Shown: positions 46,305 to 56,834, numbered from the stretch's first letter. The stretch is DNA of 64,000 nucleotides from Bacillus halotolerans (GCF_001517105.1 NZ_LPVF01000008.1:434001-498000), one strand, 5' to 3'. A program made the numbers and translations. Notes: generated by a model from the sequence alone, not told the origin.

Positions 46305-47627
46305 ATGGCCCAAAAAGAACTGTTTAATTTCACAAAAATAACTCCTAAATTATTTACTGAACTTCGTGTTGCTGACAAAACGGTCCTTCAATCATTTAAT
46401 TTCGACGAAAAAAATCATCAAATTTATACGACACAAGTGGCAACCGGGATGGGAGGCGGAAGCCCTCAAAGCTTTCGGATAACCCGTCTTTCTTTTGAGG
46501 GATTGCAATTAGACAGCATGCTATTGAAACATGGAGGACACGGTACAAATATCGGGATTGAAAACCGAAACGGCACCATTTATATCTGGTCACTATACGA
46601 TAGACCGAATGAAACAGATAAAAGTGATTTAGTTTGTTTTCCATATAAAGCTGGTGCTACTTTAGACGAAAATTCCAAGGAACTTCAGCGCTTCTCTAAT
46701 CTCCCTTTAAATCATAGGGTTACACCTGCACTTGATATGAAAAATAGACAGCTGGCGCTCAGACAATATGACACAGTCAATAATAAACAATGGGTTACAG
46801 TCTTTAACCTGGACGATGCAATAGCAAATAAAAATAACCCTCTATATACGATAAACATTCCTGAAGAACTTCATTACTTACAAGGGTTCTTTTTAGATGA
46901 CGGCTATTTATATTGGTATACAGGAGATACTAACAGCAAAACGTATCCCAACCTCATTACTGTGTTCGATACTTCCGGTAAGATTTTGTTACAGAAAGAA
47001 ATTACTGTTGGCAGTGACCTTTCTTATCGATATGAAAATAATTTCCGTGAACCTGAAGGGATTTGCATGTACACTGCTCCCGAAACTGGAGCAAAATCTC
47101 TGATGGTAGGAATCACCAGCGGTAAGGAAGGCAGTAGAATAAGCAGAATTTATGCGTACCACTCTTATGAAAATTTTATGAATCACGTACCTATCATTCG
47201 GACTCCTTTATTAAAAACGGTCGGTCATCAAGAAAAATCACCAGAGAGATTCCAACCTTTTATTCAAACATTCATATTAGAATATAATGCCCAAAATAAA
47301 AAATGGGTGGTTCCAGCTTCAGGTTATTTACCATCATACACATCAAATGTAGTCCAAAATATTACTATCAATACAGAGGGAAACCTCCAAGTTAATTTAA
47401 ATGAACGCTATATCAGTTTACTCCATCAAGCAATAGAGGGAGATTTTCGTTTAAAACAGAAGGATATCCGCATGGGGTCTTGGTATTTTGCCGGCGGTGA
47501 AAAATCAAATGTTCTTGAGATAGGTTTTATCAAAGGAAACACAAAAATTAGACCTGATGATGCTGCCATTCCAAATGGTTCAAGAATGAGCGTATTTATG
47601 ATTGTTGCTGACAAGATTGAAGTATGA
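46305..47627 (+). CDS. tagC: TagC (DinC), SOS-controlled P68 RBP/TagC-like beta-propeller protein
   Basis: 440 residues from the ATG at 46305, shortly after GAGGTGATG. No signal peptide. Repeated beta-strand units across residues 20-340 (FNFDEKNHQIYTTQVATG, HGGHGTNIGIENRNGTIYIWSLYD, NFREPEGICMYTAPETGAKSLMVGIT) match the propeller fold shared with receptor-binding proteins of staphylococcal phages such as P68. A C-terminal beta domain follows. Despite its name, no enzymatic step in teichoic acid synthesis is known. Its promoter carries LexA boxes. A wall-teichoic-acid-binding role derived from a phage is a reasonable inference. Confidence 0.88.
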   Translation: MAQKELFNFTKITPKLFTELRVADKTVLQSFNFDEKNHQIYTTQVATGMGGGSPQSFRITRLSFEGLQLDSMLLKHGGHGTNIGIENRNGTIYIWSLYDRPNETDKSDLVCFPYKAGATLDENSKELQRFSNLPLNHRVTPALDMKNRQLALRQYDTVNNKQWVTVFNLDDAIANKNNPLYTINIPEELHYLQGFFLDDGYLYWYTGDTNSKTYPNLITVFDTSGKILLQKEITVGSDLSYRYENNFREPEGICMYTAPETGAKSLMVGITSGKEGSRISRIYAYHSYENFMNHVPIIRTPLLKTVGHQEKSPERFQPFIQTFILEYNAQNKKWVVPASGYLPSYTSNVVQNITINTEGNLQVNLNERYISLLHQAIEGDFRLKQKDIRMGSWYFAGGEKSNVLEIGFIKGNTKIRPDDAAIPNGSRMSVFMIVADKIEV

Positions 47628-47632
47628 AATTA

Positions 47633-47673
47633 AAAATAGGCTGAAGCATACATACAGAGCTTCAGCCTATTTT
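47633..47673. terminator. Terminator between tagC and lytD
   Basis: 15-base-pair perfect stem AAAATAGGCTGAAGC (47633-47647) with complement 47659-47673, 11-base loop. It can serve both converging genes. Confidence 0.85.
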
Positions 47674-47736
47674 AGAAAAAATAAAAAGATAACAAATAGA
47701 GATTGCATACCGATTCATAAGTTTTTCAGTTGCTAT

Positions 47737-50380
47737 TTATTGATACTCCGGAACATCATAATACAGTGTGTACCCATCCAGTAATGAATACAGGCTATAC
47801 ATGCGGTTTACTTGTTTGTACGCCCAGCCGATATCTGTTGCGTATTGGTGTGCAGCTGTGGCTGACCATCTCATCTTGTATAGCGTGTCTTGATTGTAGG
47901 CTGTGTTATGAATGTAGGATGAGCCTATGAACTTGGCGCCCCCGATAATGGCGGCTTCTGGTGTGAACCAGCCTTGCTCGTATGCGTATTTGGCACCGTA
48001 GTAGTTCGGGTTGCTATCGTATGCGCCGATTCCGTACATGTTATAAACGGTTCTTCCGTTATAGGTTAAACCATTGGCCAAATCGGATGTTCCGTTGCCT
48101 GTTTCAAGGAGAGCGTGTGAGATTAAATATAGCTCGTTGATGCTGTACTTAGTTGCGGCATCGATAAATGCCTTTGCTTTCCCTGTCAGTATGCCTTTGC
48201 CCGCAAGCACTTTCTGATTGACTTCGGCAACGCTGAGGCCGGCTGTCTGTGACAGCTTAAGAAATTGGAAGTAGTATTTGCTGTCCTTGGAAAAGTTGTT
48301 CGGGTCAACGTATTGTCCTACTTCATCGCTGCTAGCGTTTCTCCACCCCATATTGATTTTAGCCCACCCGTTTGTCTGGCCGATGATTTTCACTTTATCG
48401 CCTTTTTTTAATTGGCCGATGACGTTCGTCGGACTGACTGCCGGCGTTGACCGGATGTTGAGTACATCAGCTGTAACCGTTGAGGTTGCTGTATTGATAT
48501 ACGTGAGTGATACGTAAGCTGCACCGTCGGTTTGCGGGCTGACTTTCATTTGTTTTTGAACCATATCACGAAGCGAGAGATTATAATTCGTTTTCATGAT
48601 TTGCGGACCGTTCTTTATTTTTACAGTGGATGATGTCCATCCATATAATTGTTTCAGCTTCGCTGATCCCGCTGAAGCTGCGCTATTGCCTGTGAATTGC
48701 TCGTTAAGGCTAATTTTATAAAGCGTGTTGCTTTTGGTCGTGTAGTTCGCGCTTAACTGTAGAGCTTTAAAATAGTTCAGTCCATTGTTTAATGCTGTTT
48801 TGCTGCTGAGCTGAGATGTCAGGATTTTGTATTGTGTATATGCTGTCGCGCCTGTTTTCACAGCTGTGCCAGAGGCGTTATTTTTTTTGAAAAAAGCAAG
48901 TACACGATCGATGTCCTCTTGGCTAATGATCGCCTCAGTGGTGATTTGATATTTACTTCCTGCTGTCTGACCCGTTTTTTTTGCTTGCGGCTGAAATCTG
49001 ATTCGATTTAAAGAACGTGATGGCTTCATTGACTTTAGCCGCTTCCAGCAGAGATTCAGTTGTAATTTTAAACGTGTTGGCAGTTTGTTTTTTTACTGTT
49101 TTTGCTGCAGCACTTAGCTTATTTTTCTTTAAAACGTTCAAACCTTTTGTAACTTTTGCTTGGTCTGTTGTTTCTTCAGAAATGAGCTGATATTGGTTTT
49201 CGGCTTTTTTTCCATTCGCTTTTTTCGTTGCCTTTACTTTTTTCTGTGTGAAGAAGGCCGCAGCTTTGTTGGCCTGCTGCTCACCTAAAATCTGTGCAGT
49301 CGTAATTTGATAGGCAGATGACGTTGCCGTTTTTTTCACGGCAGATGACGTGTAATGCCATTTTTTCTTTTTGAAGAATGCGTCGACCTTTTGAAGCTGC
49401 TGTTTTGTCAAATTCTTCATGTTTACCGTATATGATGTGCTTCTGCCGACCTTTTGATAATATCCGGACACCCCAGTGTTTTTCTTGATTTGGCTGATGG
49501 CATCCTTCACTGTATTCAGCCCTTTGAAATAAGCCGATTGGACATTGTATACGTCTGCTGTTGTTTTTTGATTGATTGACTTGTAGCTTCCCGTAATTCC
49601 GGTACTTTGTTTCAGCTGCTGTAACAAAGTCTTGGCGTTTGCTTCACCTGATATAGAGGCTGTTGTAAACGTGTAATAGGCTTGGCCTTTCGCTGTTTCT
49701 TTTAATGATGCCTTCAGTCCTGATTCTTTTTGGAATGCGTTTTTGACTTGGGCAGCCTTGCTGTCTCCGATAATAGCGCCTGATTGAATGCTTGTTACAG
49801 ACACTTCATGTGTAACAGGCTGGTACGTGCTTTTTATCCCCGTTTTCTTTGTCAGGCCTTGGATAAGCTCCTTGACCTTCGTCTTTTCTGCTATTTCCGA
49901 GGTAACCACGTTCATGTAAAACTGGGCTGTGCCGGACATCTTCACAGCGCCGGATACCCCTGTTTCCTGCTTAAGCTTGGCCAGCAGGGTGTTGGCCTGT
50001 TTTTCACTTGATATTGCGCCGGATGTGATGGTCATATACGGCTGTTTGCTGCCGACTGGACTGGATGTGCCTGTAATGGCTGTCTGTTTTGTCAGTCCGC
50101 TCAGCACGGTTTTAGCTTGTGCTTCGCTATGTATGCCTGTAGCGGTAATTTGGTAGGTTGCTGTTGTGCCTGAAGCCTGATAGGAGGCATCCCAGCCTGT
50201 GTCTTTTTCCAATTTGGCGGCGGCCTGAGAGGCTTGGCTTTCTGTGCTGAATGTTTTTGCCGGCTCCACCTTATAAATCGAGTAGTCCGTATACGCTGCA
50301 GCCTGTGCAGAGCCGGTTATGGTAAAAAAGGCAAGGGACGCGGCGGACAGAAGCATCGGTGCGATTAATCTCTTTTTCAT
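47737..50380 (-). pseudogene. lytD: lytD, broken by a one-base insertion in an A-run
   Basis: The locus is 2644 bases; 2643 would give 880 residues, the LytD length. The first frame has a signal peptide (to AQAAAY) and a long array of SPOR/GW-like wall-binding repeats (YxITATGI...AKTVLSGLTKQTAITG and relatives), and leaves frame after ISAASKKNG. The rest has further repeats, an SH3b domain (VTADVLNIRSTPAVSPTNVIG) and the glucosaminidase domain (YLISHALLETGNGTSDLANG, catalytic Glu). The shift is at the eight-base T-run 48975-48982 (seven would be in frame). LytD is the SigD-controlled endo-beta-N-acetylglucosaminidase. Confidence 0.9.
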
Positions 50381-50425
50381 TCCTTCTCCTCTTTCTTATT
50401 CAATGAGTATATAAAACTAGTTTAT

Positions 50426-50451
50426 TTATCGGCACGCGTATGCTCTATTTA
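50426..50451 (-). promoter_or_regulatory. SigD promoter of lytD
   Basis: Minus strand TAAA (50448-50451), 14 bases, GCCGATAA (50426-50433): seven of eight consensus -10 bases. It lies about 46 bases before lytD. Confidence 0.8.
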
Positions 50452-50483
50452 TAGGTCAATCCATTCCATTTTTGAAAAATAAA

Positions 50484-50512
50484 AAACTTAATCTCTAAGT
50501 GAGATTAAGTTT
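50484..50512 (-). terminator. Terminator after pmi
   Basis: 12-base-pair stem AAACTTAATCTC (50484-50495) with complement 50501-50512, 5-base loop. On the minus strand a T-run follows. The pmi stop lies in the stem. Confidence 0.85.
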
Positions 50513-51461
50513 ACATGTGTGACACAATCAATGTGCATGTGCCTTTAATTGTGAAGTCGGACATATTGTAAGGCAAAATAAAGTGATCGCCTTTTTTAAG
50601 CGGGCATGTTTCTTTTCCATACGTAAGCGAACCGCTTCCTTCTATTACACTGCATATCAAGAAGCTCTCATCCTGCGAAAGCTCAGCCTCTCCATTAATG
50701 TCCCATTTATAGACGGAAAAGTATTCCCCTTGGACAAACGTTTTAATTGTTATTCCTTTTCTTGATTCGGTTGATTCGTCTATATATCCGTCCACATGGG
50801 GAACGGTCGCCGCGTTAATGGCTTTTGCAAAATGAAGCTCCCTTGGCTTGCCGCTTAGTTCGAGACGGTCATAGTCGCAAACCCGATATGTGGCATCTGA
50901 ATTTTGCTGGGTCTCTAACACAAGCGTTCCTTTGCATAAAGCGTGTATCGTACCGCTCGGCACATAATAGAAATCACCCGGCTTAATCTTGATTCTTCGC
51001 AGCAGGCCTTCCCAGTCACCGCTGTTAATCATTGTGACAAGTTCAGTTTTTGAGCGGGCCGTATGTCCGTAAATGATCTCTGCATTTTCTTTGCAGTCAA
51101 TAATATACCAGCACTCCGTCTTGCCGAGTTCTCCCTGTTCGTTCTCTCCAGCGTAATAATCATCGGGATGGACTTTAATTGACGTATCTTCTTTTACGTC
51201 CAGCAGCTTCGTCAGTAACGGGAACCGGCCTCCCTCCACGCCTCCGAACAATTCCCGGTGCTCATCCCAAAGCTCGGTCAATGTCTTTCCTTTATACGGG
51301 CCATTCGCAACAGTGCTCGGTCCTTTTGGATGAGCGGAAATGGCCCAGCACTCCCCTGTTGTTTCTGATGGAATGTCATACCCGAAGACATCGCGTAAAG
51401 CGGTGCCGCCCCAGATTCTTTCTTTAAACACTGGCTTGAAAAAAATCGGTGATTGCGTCAT
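50511..51461 (-). CDS. pmi: Mannose-6-phosphate isomerase (class I)
   Basis: 316 residues. Type I phosphomannose isomerase/cupin fold with zinc ligands in KVHPDDYYAGENEQGELGKTECWYII (His, Glu), YVPSGTIHALCKGTLVLETQQNSDATYRVCDYDR, and the N-terminal KERIWGGTALRDVFG. It interconverts fructose-6-phosphate and mannose-6-phosphate. B. subtilis has paralogues (manA, gmuF), so its special role is unclear. It is a single gene with its own terminator, between lytD and the divergent gerB operon. Confidence 0.92.
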   Translation of the reverse strand: MTQSPIFFKPVFKERIWGGTALRDVFGYDIPSETTGECWAISAHPKGPSTVANGPYKGKTLTELWDEHRELFGGVEGGRFPLLTKLLDVKEDTSIKVHPDDYYAGENEQGELGKTECWYIIDCKENAEIIYGHTARSKTELVTMINSGDWEGLLRRIKIKPGDFYYVPSGTIHALCKGTLVLETQQNSDATYRVCDYDRLELSGKPRELHFAKAINAATVPHVDGYIDESTESRKGITIKTFVQGEYFSVYKWDINGEAELSQDESFLICSVIEGSGSLTYGKETCPLKKGDHFILPYNMSDFTIKGTCTLIVSHM

Positions 51462-51660
51462 GATCCGTACCCCTCCCCTTTAAATGGCTGATCATTATTT
51501 TCCCGATGCGTGCCCCTTACAAACGCCCCTATGTCTGTCTGCTTTTCAATGACAACATATGTACAAAGCATTATGTATCAATGATCCCTTTTTTGAGAAA
51601 ACGCTTCCTTTTTATTATATCACTTTCAAAAGAAGGTTTGTTTCAGCCTTTTCCTTATGA

Positions 51661-51690
51661 AGAATAATTCTCCTTTTTTGATACAAATTA
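51661..51690 (+). promoter_or_regulatory. SigG-type promoter of the gerB operon
   Basis: AGAATA (51661-51666), 17 bases, CAAATTA (51684-51690), about 40 bases before gerBA. It resembles forespore SigG promoters (TGAATA-N17/18-CATnnTA); ger operons are SigG-controlled. Confidence 0.5.
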
Positions 51691-51729
51691 AGAAAAACCG
51701 TCAATATGTTTTTATAAAGGAGAGAAACT

Positions 51730-53181
51730 ATGCAAATCGACTCTGATCTCCAGCACAATATAGAAACACTGAAAAAAAAATTGGGGCAAAACGACGATAT
51801 CGTGTTTTATACGTTTTCTTTCGGAGACAGCAGACAGAAGGCTTGCCTGCTGTATATTGACGGTTTGACAGAAAATAAGCTTCTGGCGCAATACGTCATT
51901 TCTCCTTTACAAAAAGAATCATTAGCTCAAAAAGAAGGCTTGATTGAAGATTTATCCGCTTTCTTTTTCGGCTATCATCACAGCGTTGTTTCTACAATAA
52001 AAGAAATACAGCAGCTCATTTTTACCGGACATACCATTTTGCTGGCCGACGGTTACAGCGCGGGGCTGGCATTTGACACGAAAACGTTAATGACGCGCAA
52101 CCTTGAAGAGCCTTCCTCAGAAATCGTGGAACGCGGGCCGAAGATTGGCTTTATTGAAAAATTGCGGACAAACACGGCGCTTTTGCGAGAGCGGACAAGT
52201 GACCCTAATCTCGTCATAAAAGAAATGACAATAGGCAAAAGGACGAAAAAAAAGATAGCTGTCGCTTATATTCAGGATATTGCACCTGATTATGTCATAA
52301 AAGAAGTGTTTAAACGGCTGAAAGCCATCACGACAGATGATTTGCCGGAATCAGGCACACTTGAACAGCTCATTGAAGATGAACCCTTTTCAATCTTTCC
52401 CACGATTTTAAGCACAGAACGGCCTGATCGTGTAGAAAGCTCATTGTTAGAAGGAAGAGTCTCCATATTAGTAGATGGTACACCATTTGCATTGATTGTA
52501 CCGGCAACGGTGGATGAATTTATTCATTCACCGGATGATTACAGCCAGCGCTGGATTACAATGTCTCTTATTCGTTTGCTTCGTTATTCAAGCATCCTGA
52601 TTACCATTTATTTGCCCGGCTTATATATTTCTCTCGTTTCCTTCCACACCGGTCTTTTGCCGACGAGAATGGCCATTTCGATTGCGGGCAGCAGGCTGAA
52701 TGTACCCTTTCCGCCTTTTGTCGAAGCCTTTATTATGATATTTACGATAGAACTGATCAGGGAAGCCGGTTTAAGATTGCCAAAACCGATCGGGCAGACG
52801 ATTGGGCTTATTGGAGGCGTTGTCATTGGACAGGCAGCCGTACAGGCGCAAATCGTCAGCGCACTGATGGTCATAGTTGTATCAATTACCGCATTGGCAT
52901 CATTCACCGTTCCTTCATACGCCTTTAACTTTCCGCTGCGGATTATTCGCATCGCGGGTATGATAAGTGCCGCGATACTTGGCATGTATGGCGTCATCAT
53001 GGTCTTTCTGTTTGTGATCGGCCACTTGATGCGACTGAAAAGTTTTGGCCAAGATTACATTATTCCCATAATGGCACAGCCCGGACAAGATTTAAAGGAC
53101 ACTGTGATTCGCATCCCTACCCTATTTTTAAAAAGGAGACCTACCCGTAAAGACACAAAAGATAAAATCAGACAAAGGTGA
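51730..53181 (+). CDS. gerBA: GerBA, spore germinant receptor A subunit
   Basis: 483 residues. A soluble N-terminal two-lobed domain (1-240), then about five membrane helices with the family motif RPDRVESSLLEGRVSILVDGTPFALIVPATVDEF before them and SLIRLLRYSSILITIYLPGLYISLVSFHTGLLPT. GerBA, GerBB and GerBC form the spore inner-membrane receptor that, with GerK, answers the asparagine-glucose-fructose-KCl mixture. AAAGGAGAG precedes the ATG. Its stop lies 5 bases before the likely gerBB start. Confidence 0.95.
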   Translation: MQIDSDLQHNIETLKKKLGQNDDIVFYTFSFGDSRQKACLLYIDGLTENKLLAQYVISPLQKESLAQKEGLIEDLSAFFFGYHHSVVSTIKEIQQLIFTGHTILLADGYSAGLAFDTKTLMTRNLEEPSSEIVERGPKIGFIEKLRTNTALLRERTSDPNLVIKEMTIGKRTKKKIAVAYIQDIAPDYVIKEVFKRLKAITTDDLPESGTLEQLIEDEPFSIFPTILSTERPDRVESSLLEGRVSILVDGTPFALIVPATVDEFIHSPDDYSQRWITMSLIRLLRYSSILITIYLPGLYISLVSFHTGLLPTRMAISIAGSRLNVPFPPFVEAFIMIFTIELIREAGLRLPKPIGQTIGLIGGVVIGQAAVQAQIVSALMVIVVSITALASFTVPSYAFNFPLRIIRIAGMISAAILGMYGVIMVFLFVIGHLMRLKSFGQDYIIPIMAQPGQDLKDTVIRIPTLFLKRRPTRKDTKDKIRQR

Positions 53182-53186
53182 TGGCT

Positions 53187-54293
53187 ATGATGCAATCAGA
53201 GGACAAGCTTACATTTATGCAGACGCTTATTATGGTAAGCAGTACAATGATCGGTGCCGGTGTCTTAACCCTTCCCCGCTCAGCCGCTGAAACCGAAAGT
53301 CCGAGCGGATGGATTATGATCCTGCTTCAGGGCGTTATTTTTATCATTTATGCTCTGTTATTTTTGCCTTTTCTTCAACGAAACAGCGGAAAAACGATTT
53401 TTGAGCTCAACAGCATTGCAGCCGGAAAATTGATCGGTTTCTTTTTGAATTTATTTATTACCCTTTATTTTATCGGTATCGTATGCTTTCAAGCCCGGGT
53501 CTTGGGAGAGGTTGTCGCATTCTTTCTATTAAAAAACACGCCGATGGCGGTTGTCGTCATTATTTTTCTGGCGGTTGCCATCTATCATGTGGCCGGAGGC
53601 GTTTACCCCATTGCGAAGGTATATGCGTATATCTTTCCTATTACTATTATTATTTTTCTGATGCTTCTGATGTTTAGCTTTCGTTTGTTTCAGTTAGATT
53701 TTATCCGACCCGTTTTTGAAGGCGGTTATCAAAGCTTTTTCTCTTTATTTCCTAAAACCCTTTTATATTTTTCAGGATTTGAAGTCATTTTGTATCTCAT
53801 TCCCTTTATGAAAGATCCGAAGAAGGTTAAAAAAGCTGTCGCTTTAGGCATTGCAACCTCAACTGTTTTCTACAGCATTACTTTGTTTATTGTCATTGGC
53901 TGTATGAGTGTGGCTGAAGCTAAAACAGTGACGTGGCCGACCATTTCACTCATCCACGCATTAGAAATCCCAGGGATTTTTATTGAACGATTTGATCTGT
54001 TTTTACAATTGACTTGGACAGCTCAGCAATTTGCATGTATGCTCGGCTCCTTTAAAGGCGCGCATATCGGATTAACAGATGTCTTTCACCTAAAAAATAA
54101 AAACAATCCGTGGCTGCTTGCTGCACTGCTGGCTGTTACATTTTTCTTCACAATGCTTCCTGACGATCTGAATGCCGTGTTTTATTACGGTTCACTTCTC
54201 GGATATGCATTTTTAGGTGTCATTATCATACCATTTCTCATCTGGTTTTTGAGCTGGGTACAGAAGAAGCTGGGGAGGGGTCAGCTGCAATGA
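53187..54293 (+). CDS. gerBB: GerBB, spore germinant receptor B subunit
   Basis: 368 residues from the ATG at 53187 (AGGTG six bases before); GTG/ATG codons at 53178-53184 are possible but too near the ribosome site. About ten membrane helices of the APC-superfamily spore permease type: TMIGAGVLTLPRSAAETESPSGW at the N-terminus, FEVILYLIPFMKDPKKVKKA in the middle. It probably binds the germinant amino acid in the membrane. It overlaps gerBC by four bases. Confidence 0.93.
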   Translation: MMQSEDKLTFMQTLIMVSSTMIGAGVLTLPRSAAETESPSGWIMILLQGVIFIIYALLFLPFLQRNSGKTIFELNSIAAGKLIGFFLNLFITLYFIGIVCFQARVLGEVVAFFLLKNTPMAVVVIIFLAVAIYHVAGGVYPIAKVYAYIFPITIIIFLMLLMFSFRLFQLDFIRPVFEGGYQSFFSLFPKTLLYFSGFEVILYLIPFMKDPKKVKKAVALGIATSTVFYSITLFIVIGCMSVAEAKTVTWPTISLIHALEIPGIFIERFDLFLQLTWTAQQFACMLGSFKGAHIGLTDVFHLKNKNNPWLLAALLAVTFFFTMLPDDLNAVFYYGSLLGYAFLGVIIIPFLIWFLSWVQKKLGRGQLQ

Positions 54294-55414
54294 AGACAAT
54301 TATAAAGCTTGCAGCAATGGTTCTGATGCTGCAGCTGCTCTGCGGATGCTGGGATGTCAAAAATATTGAAAAACTGTCTTTCGCCAGAGGACTTGCTATC
54401 GATGAAACTGATGACCATCAGTATAAATTAACCTATCAAAACCTTCTTCCCCAAAGTGAAGACAGCCAATCATCAGGAAAACCGGAATTTGTCAATGTGA
54501 CCTCCCGCGGGAAAACCATTCTCGAAGCGGTCAGTGATGTATCCATCAAGGACCCTCCTATCTATAGCGATCATTTGAAAGTGATTCTTTTGGGAGAAAA
54601 GCTAATGAAAAATCAAAATATCGATCAATTGTTCAACCATTTTATCCGGGATGATGAGCTGAGGAGAAGCAGCTATTTGATGGCAGCCAGAGGGGAAGCT
54701 GGAGACATTTTCACGGAAGGAAGTCCAAAGCAGCAGCTGCCGATGCCTTCCGAAAAGCTGATTGATCTGACAAACAACAGCGGATATAACGGGAAAATTA
54801 TGATACCGCTTCGGATCGGAAGAGCTTCTATCTATTGCCAAAACGGCTACAGTTTTCTCATTCAAGCCGTGAAAAACCAAAAGGGAAAAGCAAAGTATGA
54901 CGGGGCTGGCATTATTAAAAGCGGCAGCAATAAACTCGTCGGATTTCTTTCAGCGGATGAAACACAAGCGCTGACATGGGTAATGGGGACGATCCAAGGC
55001 GGCGTCATGCCGGCGGAAGAAAAAGGATCTCCGATTACATTTGAGATTAAGAAGTCCAAATCAAAAATCAAACCTGCCATTCAGAATGGAAAGCCTGTCT
55101 TTCATATTTCTGTCAAAACAACAGGCATTCTGACAGAAGATCAAAGTCCAAGAGAAAATTCTTTTAGCGAGAGTTATTTGCGTAAGCTGGAAAACATTTT
55201 TGAGAAAAAGCTGAAACACGATATCAAGCAGATTATGGATCAGCTGCAGCATACGTATAAAGCAGACCCTATCTTTTTATCTGACTACGTTCGGATTCAA
55301 TACCCGGATTACTGGAATAAAGTAAAAGGGCATTGGGATGAAACGTTCACTGAGGCAGAGTTCACATACGATATTTCGTTCAAAATCATTAATTTTGGAA
55401 CGGTTGGAAGGTAA
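54290..55414 (+). CDS. gerBC: GerBC, spore germinant receptor C subunit (lipoprotein)
   Basis: 374 residues. A lipoprotein signal with lipobox LLCGC (Cys near residue 20) followed by WDVKNIEKLSFARGLAIDE, the conserved GerC start, then three mixed alpha/beta domains. It is anchored on the outer side of the spore inner membrane and needed for receptor function. The start ATG overlaps the gerBB stop (ATGA). No defects seen. Confidence 0.94.
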   Translation: MKTIIKLAAMVLMLQLLCGCWDVKNIEKLSFARGLAIDETDDHQYKLTYQNLLPQSEDSQSSGKPEFVNVTSRGKTILEAVSDVSIKDPPIYSDHLKVILLGEKLMKNQNIDQLFNHFIRDDELRRSSYLMAARGEAGDIFTEGSPKQQLPMPSEKLIDLTNNSGYNGKIMIPLRIGRASIYCQNGYSFLIQAVKNQKGKAKYDGAGIIKSGSNKLVGFLSADETQALTWVMGTIQGGVMPAEEKGSPITFEIKKSKSKIKPAIQNGKPVFHISVKTTGILTEDQSPRENSFSESYLRKLENIFEKKLKHDIKQIMDQLQHTYKADPIFLSDYVRIQYPDYWNKVKGHWDETFTEAEFTYDISFKIINFGTVGR

Positions 55415-55420
55415 GCAGCA

Positions 55421-55451
55421 AAAAGGGTGCGCCTGTTGGCAGCACCCTTTT
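55421..55451. terminator. Terminator between gerBC and ywtG
   Basis: Ten-base-pair stem AAAAGGGTGC / GCACCCTTTT (55421-55430, 55442-55451). Usable from both converging genes. Confidence 0.75.
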
Positions 55452-55460
55452 GAATATGAT

Positions 55461-56834
55461 TTACGTTCCCGCTGTCTGCTGTTTACCTGCCGGTCCTCCC
55501 TGACCGTTTTTATCGCGCAAATCCTGCTCGATTTCTTCAAGGCTTTTTCCTTTCGTCTCTGTTACTTTAAACCGGACAAATAGAAACGCCATAATGCCGA
55601 TCGCAGCATAAATCAGGAATAAATAGCTGATGCCGATCGCTTCCATTAAAATTGGATAGGTTAGTGAAACAATCAAAGTTCCAGCGTGCAGCATCAAGGT
55701 GGAGACCCCAGTCCCGATGCCTCTCACATGAAGCGGAAATAGTTCAGGAAGCATCACCCAGACAACCGGGCCCCAGCTGACGGCAAACACAACGATAAAC
55801 ACGCCTAAGCAAATGACTGTCGTCCATGATGCGGCCAGGGTGTTATCGAAAAAGAGATTCACCATAGCCAGGACGATCAAGCTGATCACCATGCCTGCAT
55901 TCCCGAATAACAGCAGCGGCTTTCTGCCGATTTTATCAATGATTTTAATGGCGAGAAGAGTCATAAGAACATTCACTGTTCCGATTCCGACCGTTCCTAA
56001 AATAGAGGCGGAGTTTCCGAACCCGACGTTTGTAAAGGTCTTCGGCGCATAATAAATGATTGTGTTCGTACCGATAAATTGCTGCAGAAACGCCAGTCCC
56101 AATCCGGCAATCAGCGCCGGGCGCACCCACGGATCGAACAGCTCCTTCAGACCGCCTTCGTCCTCTTTTTCCGCTTCTTTAATATCATGGATTTCCTGAT
56201 CAATATCCTTTGTTCCCCGCAATCTTTGAAGAACTTTCTTCGCTTTGCCCTCTTCACCATTTGTAAACAGCCAGCGCGGGCTCTCAGGCATAAACAAAAT
56301 ACCAATGAGCAGGAGCAATGATGGTACGGCAGCCAATCCAAGCATCCAGCGCCACGCTTCCGCATCGGCAAATATGTAATTGACGATATAGGAAAGCAGG
56401 ATGCCGACCGTAATCATCAGCTGGTTGAGGGACGACAGCGCACCCCGTTTCTCTTTTGGCGCCAGCTCAGACAAATACAGCGGCACGATCGTTGTCGATG
56501 TTCCGACTGCCAGTCCCAGAATGATTCTAAAGAGCACCATCACTCCTGTATTTGGCGCAAGCGCAACTCCCAATCCGCCTATACAAAACAGCAGCGCGGC
56601 AGCCATAATCGCTTTTTTCCTGCCAAAACGGTCCGTCAGCTTGCCAGCCGCTCCGGAACCGAGTATCGCTCCGATTAATAAAGAGCTGACAACAAGTCCC
56701 TCTGTAAAGGCGTTGAGGCCTAAATCCTTTTTCATAAATAAAATGGCTCCCGAAATGACGCCGGTATCATAGCCGTATAAAGCGCCACCAAGAGCGCCGA
56801 AAAAATAAAGCCATATATTTGACTGCTTCTTCAT
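55461..56834 (-). CDS. ywtG: YwtG, MFS sugar transporter
   Basis: 457 residues, twelve membrane helices, sugar porter family of the major facilitator superfamily: GALGGALYGYDTGVISGAILF in helix 1, GKLTDRFGRKKAIM between helices 2 and 3, PESPRWLFTNG after helix 6, QQFIGTNTIIYYAP in helix 7, and VSWGPVVWVMLPELFPLHVRG. Probably a proton-sugar symporter; the substrate is not known. It is a monocistronic gene facing gerBC. Confidence 0.9.
   Translation of the reverse strand: MKKQSNIWLYFFGALGGALYGYDTGVISGAILFMKKDLGLNAFTEGLVVSSLLIGAILGSGAAGKLTDRFGRKKAIMAAALLFCIGGLGVALAPNTGVMVLFRIILGLAVGTSTTIVPLYLSELAPKEKRGALSSLNQLMITVGILLSYIVNYIFADAEAWRWMLGLAAVPSLLLLIGILFMPESPRWLFTNGEEGKAKKVLQRLRGTKDIDQEIHDIKEAEKEDEGGLKELFDPWVRPALIAGLGLAFLQQFIGTNTIIYYAPKTFTNVGFGNSASILGTVGIGTVNVLMTLLAIKIIDKIGRKPLLLFGNAGMVISLIVLAMVNLFFDNTLAASWTTVICLGVFIVVFAVSWGPVVWVMLPELFPLHVRGIGTGVSTLMLHAGTLIVSLTYPILMEAIGISYLFLIYAAIGIMAFLFVRFKVTETKGKSLEEIEQDLRDKNGQGGPAGKQQTAGT

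Noticed and set aside
48953..50380. Repeats in lytD taken as a CRISPR-like or tandem DNA repeat array
   Set aside because: The similarity is at protein level in wall-binding repeats, with no constant DNA repeat or spacers.
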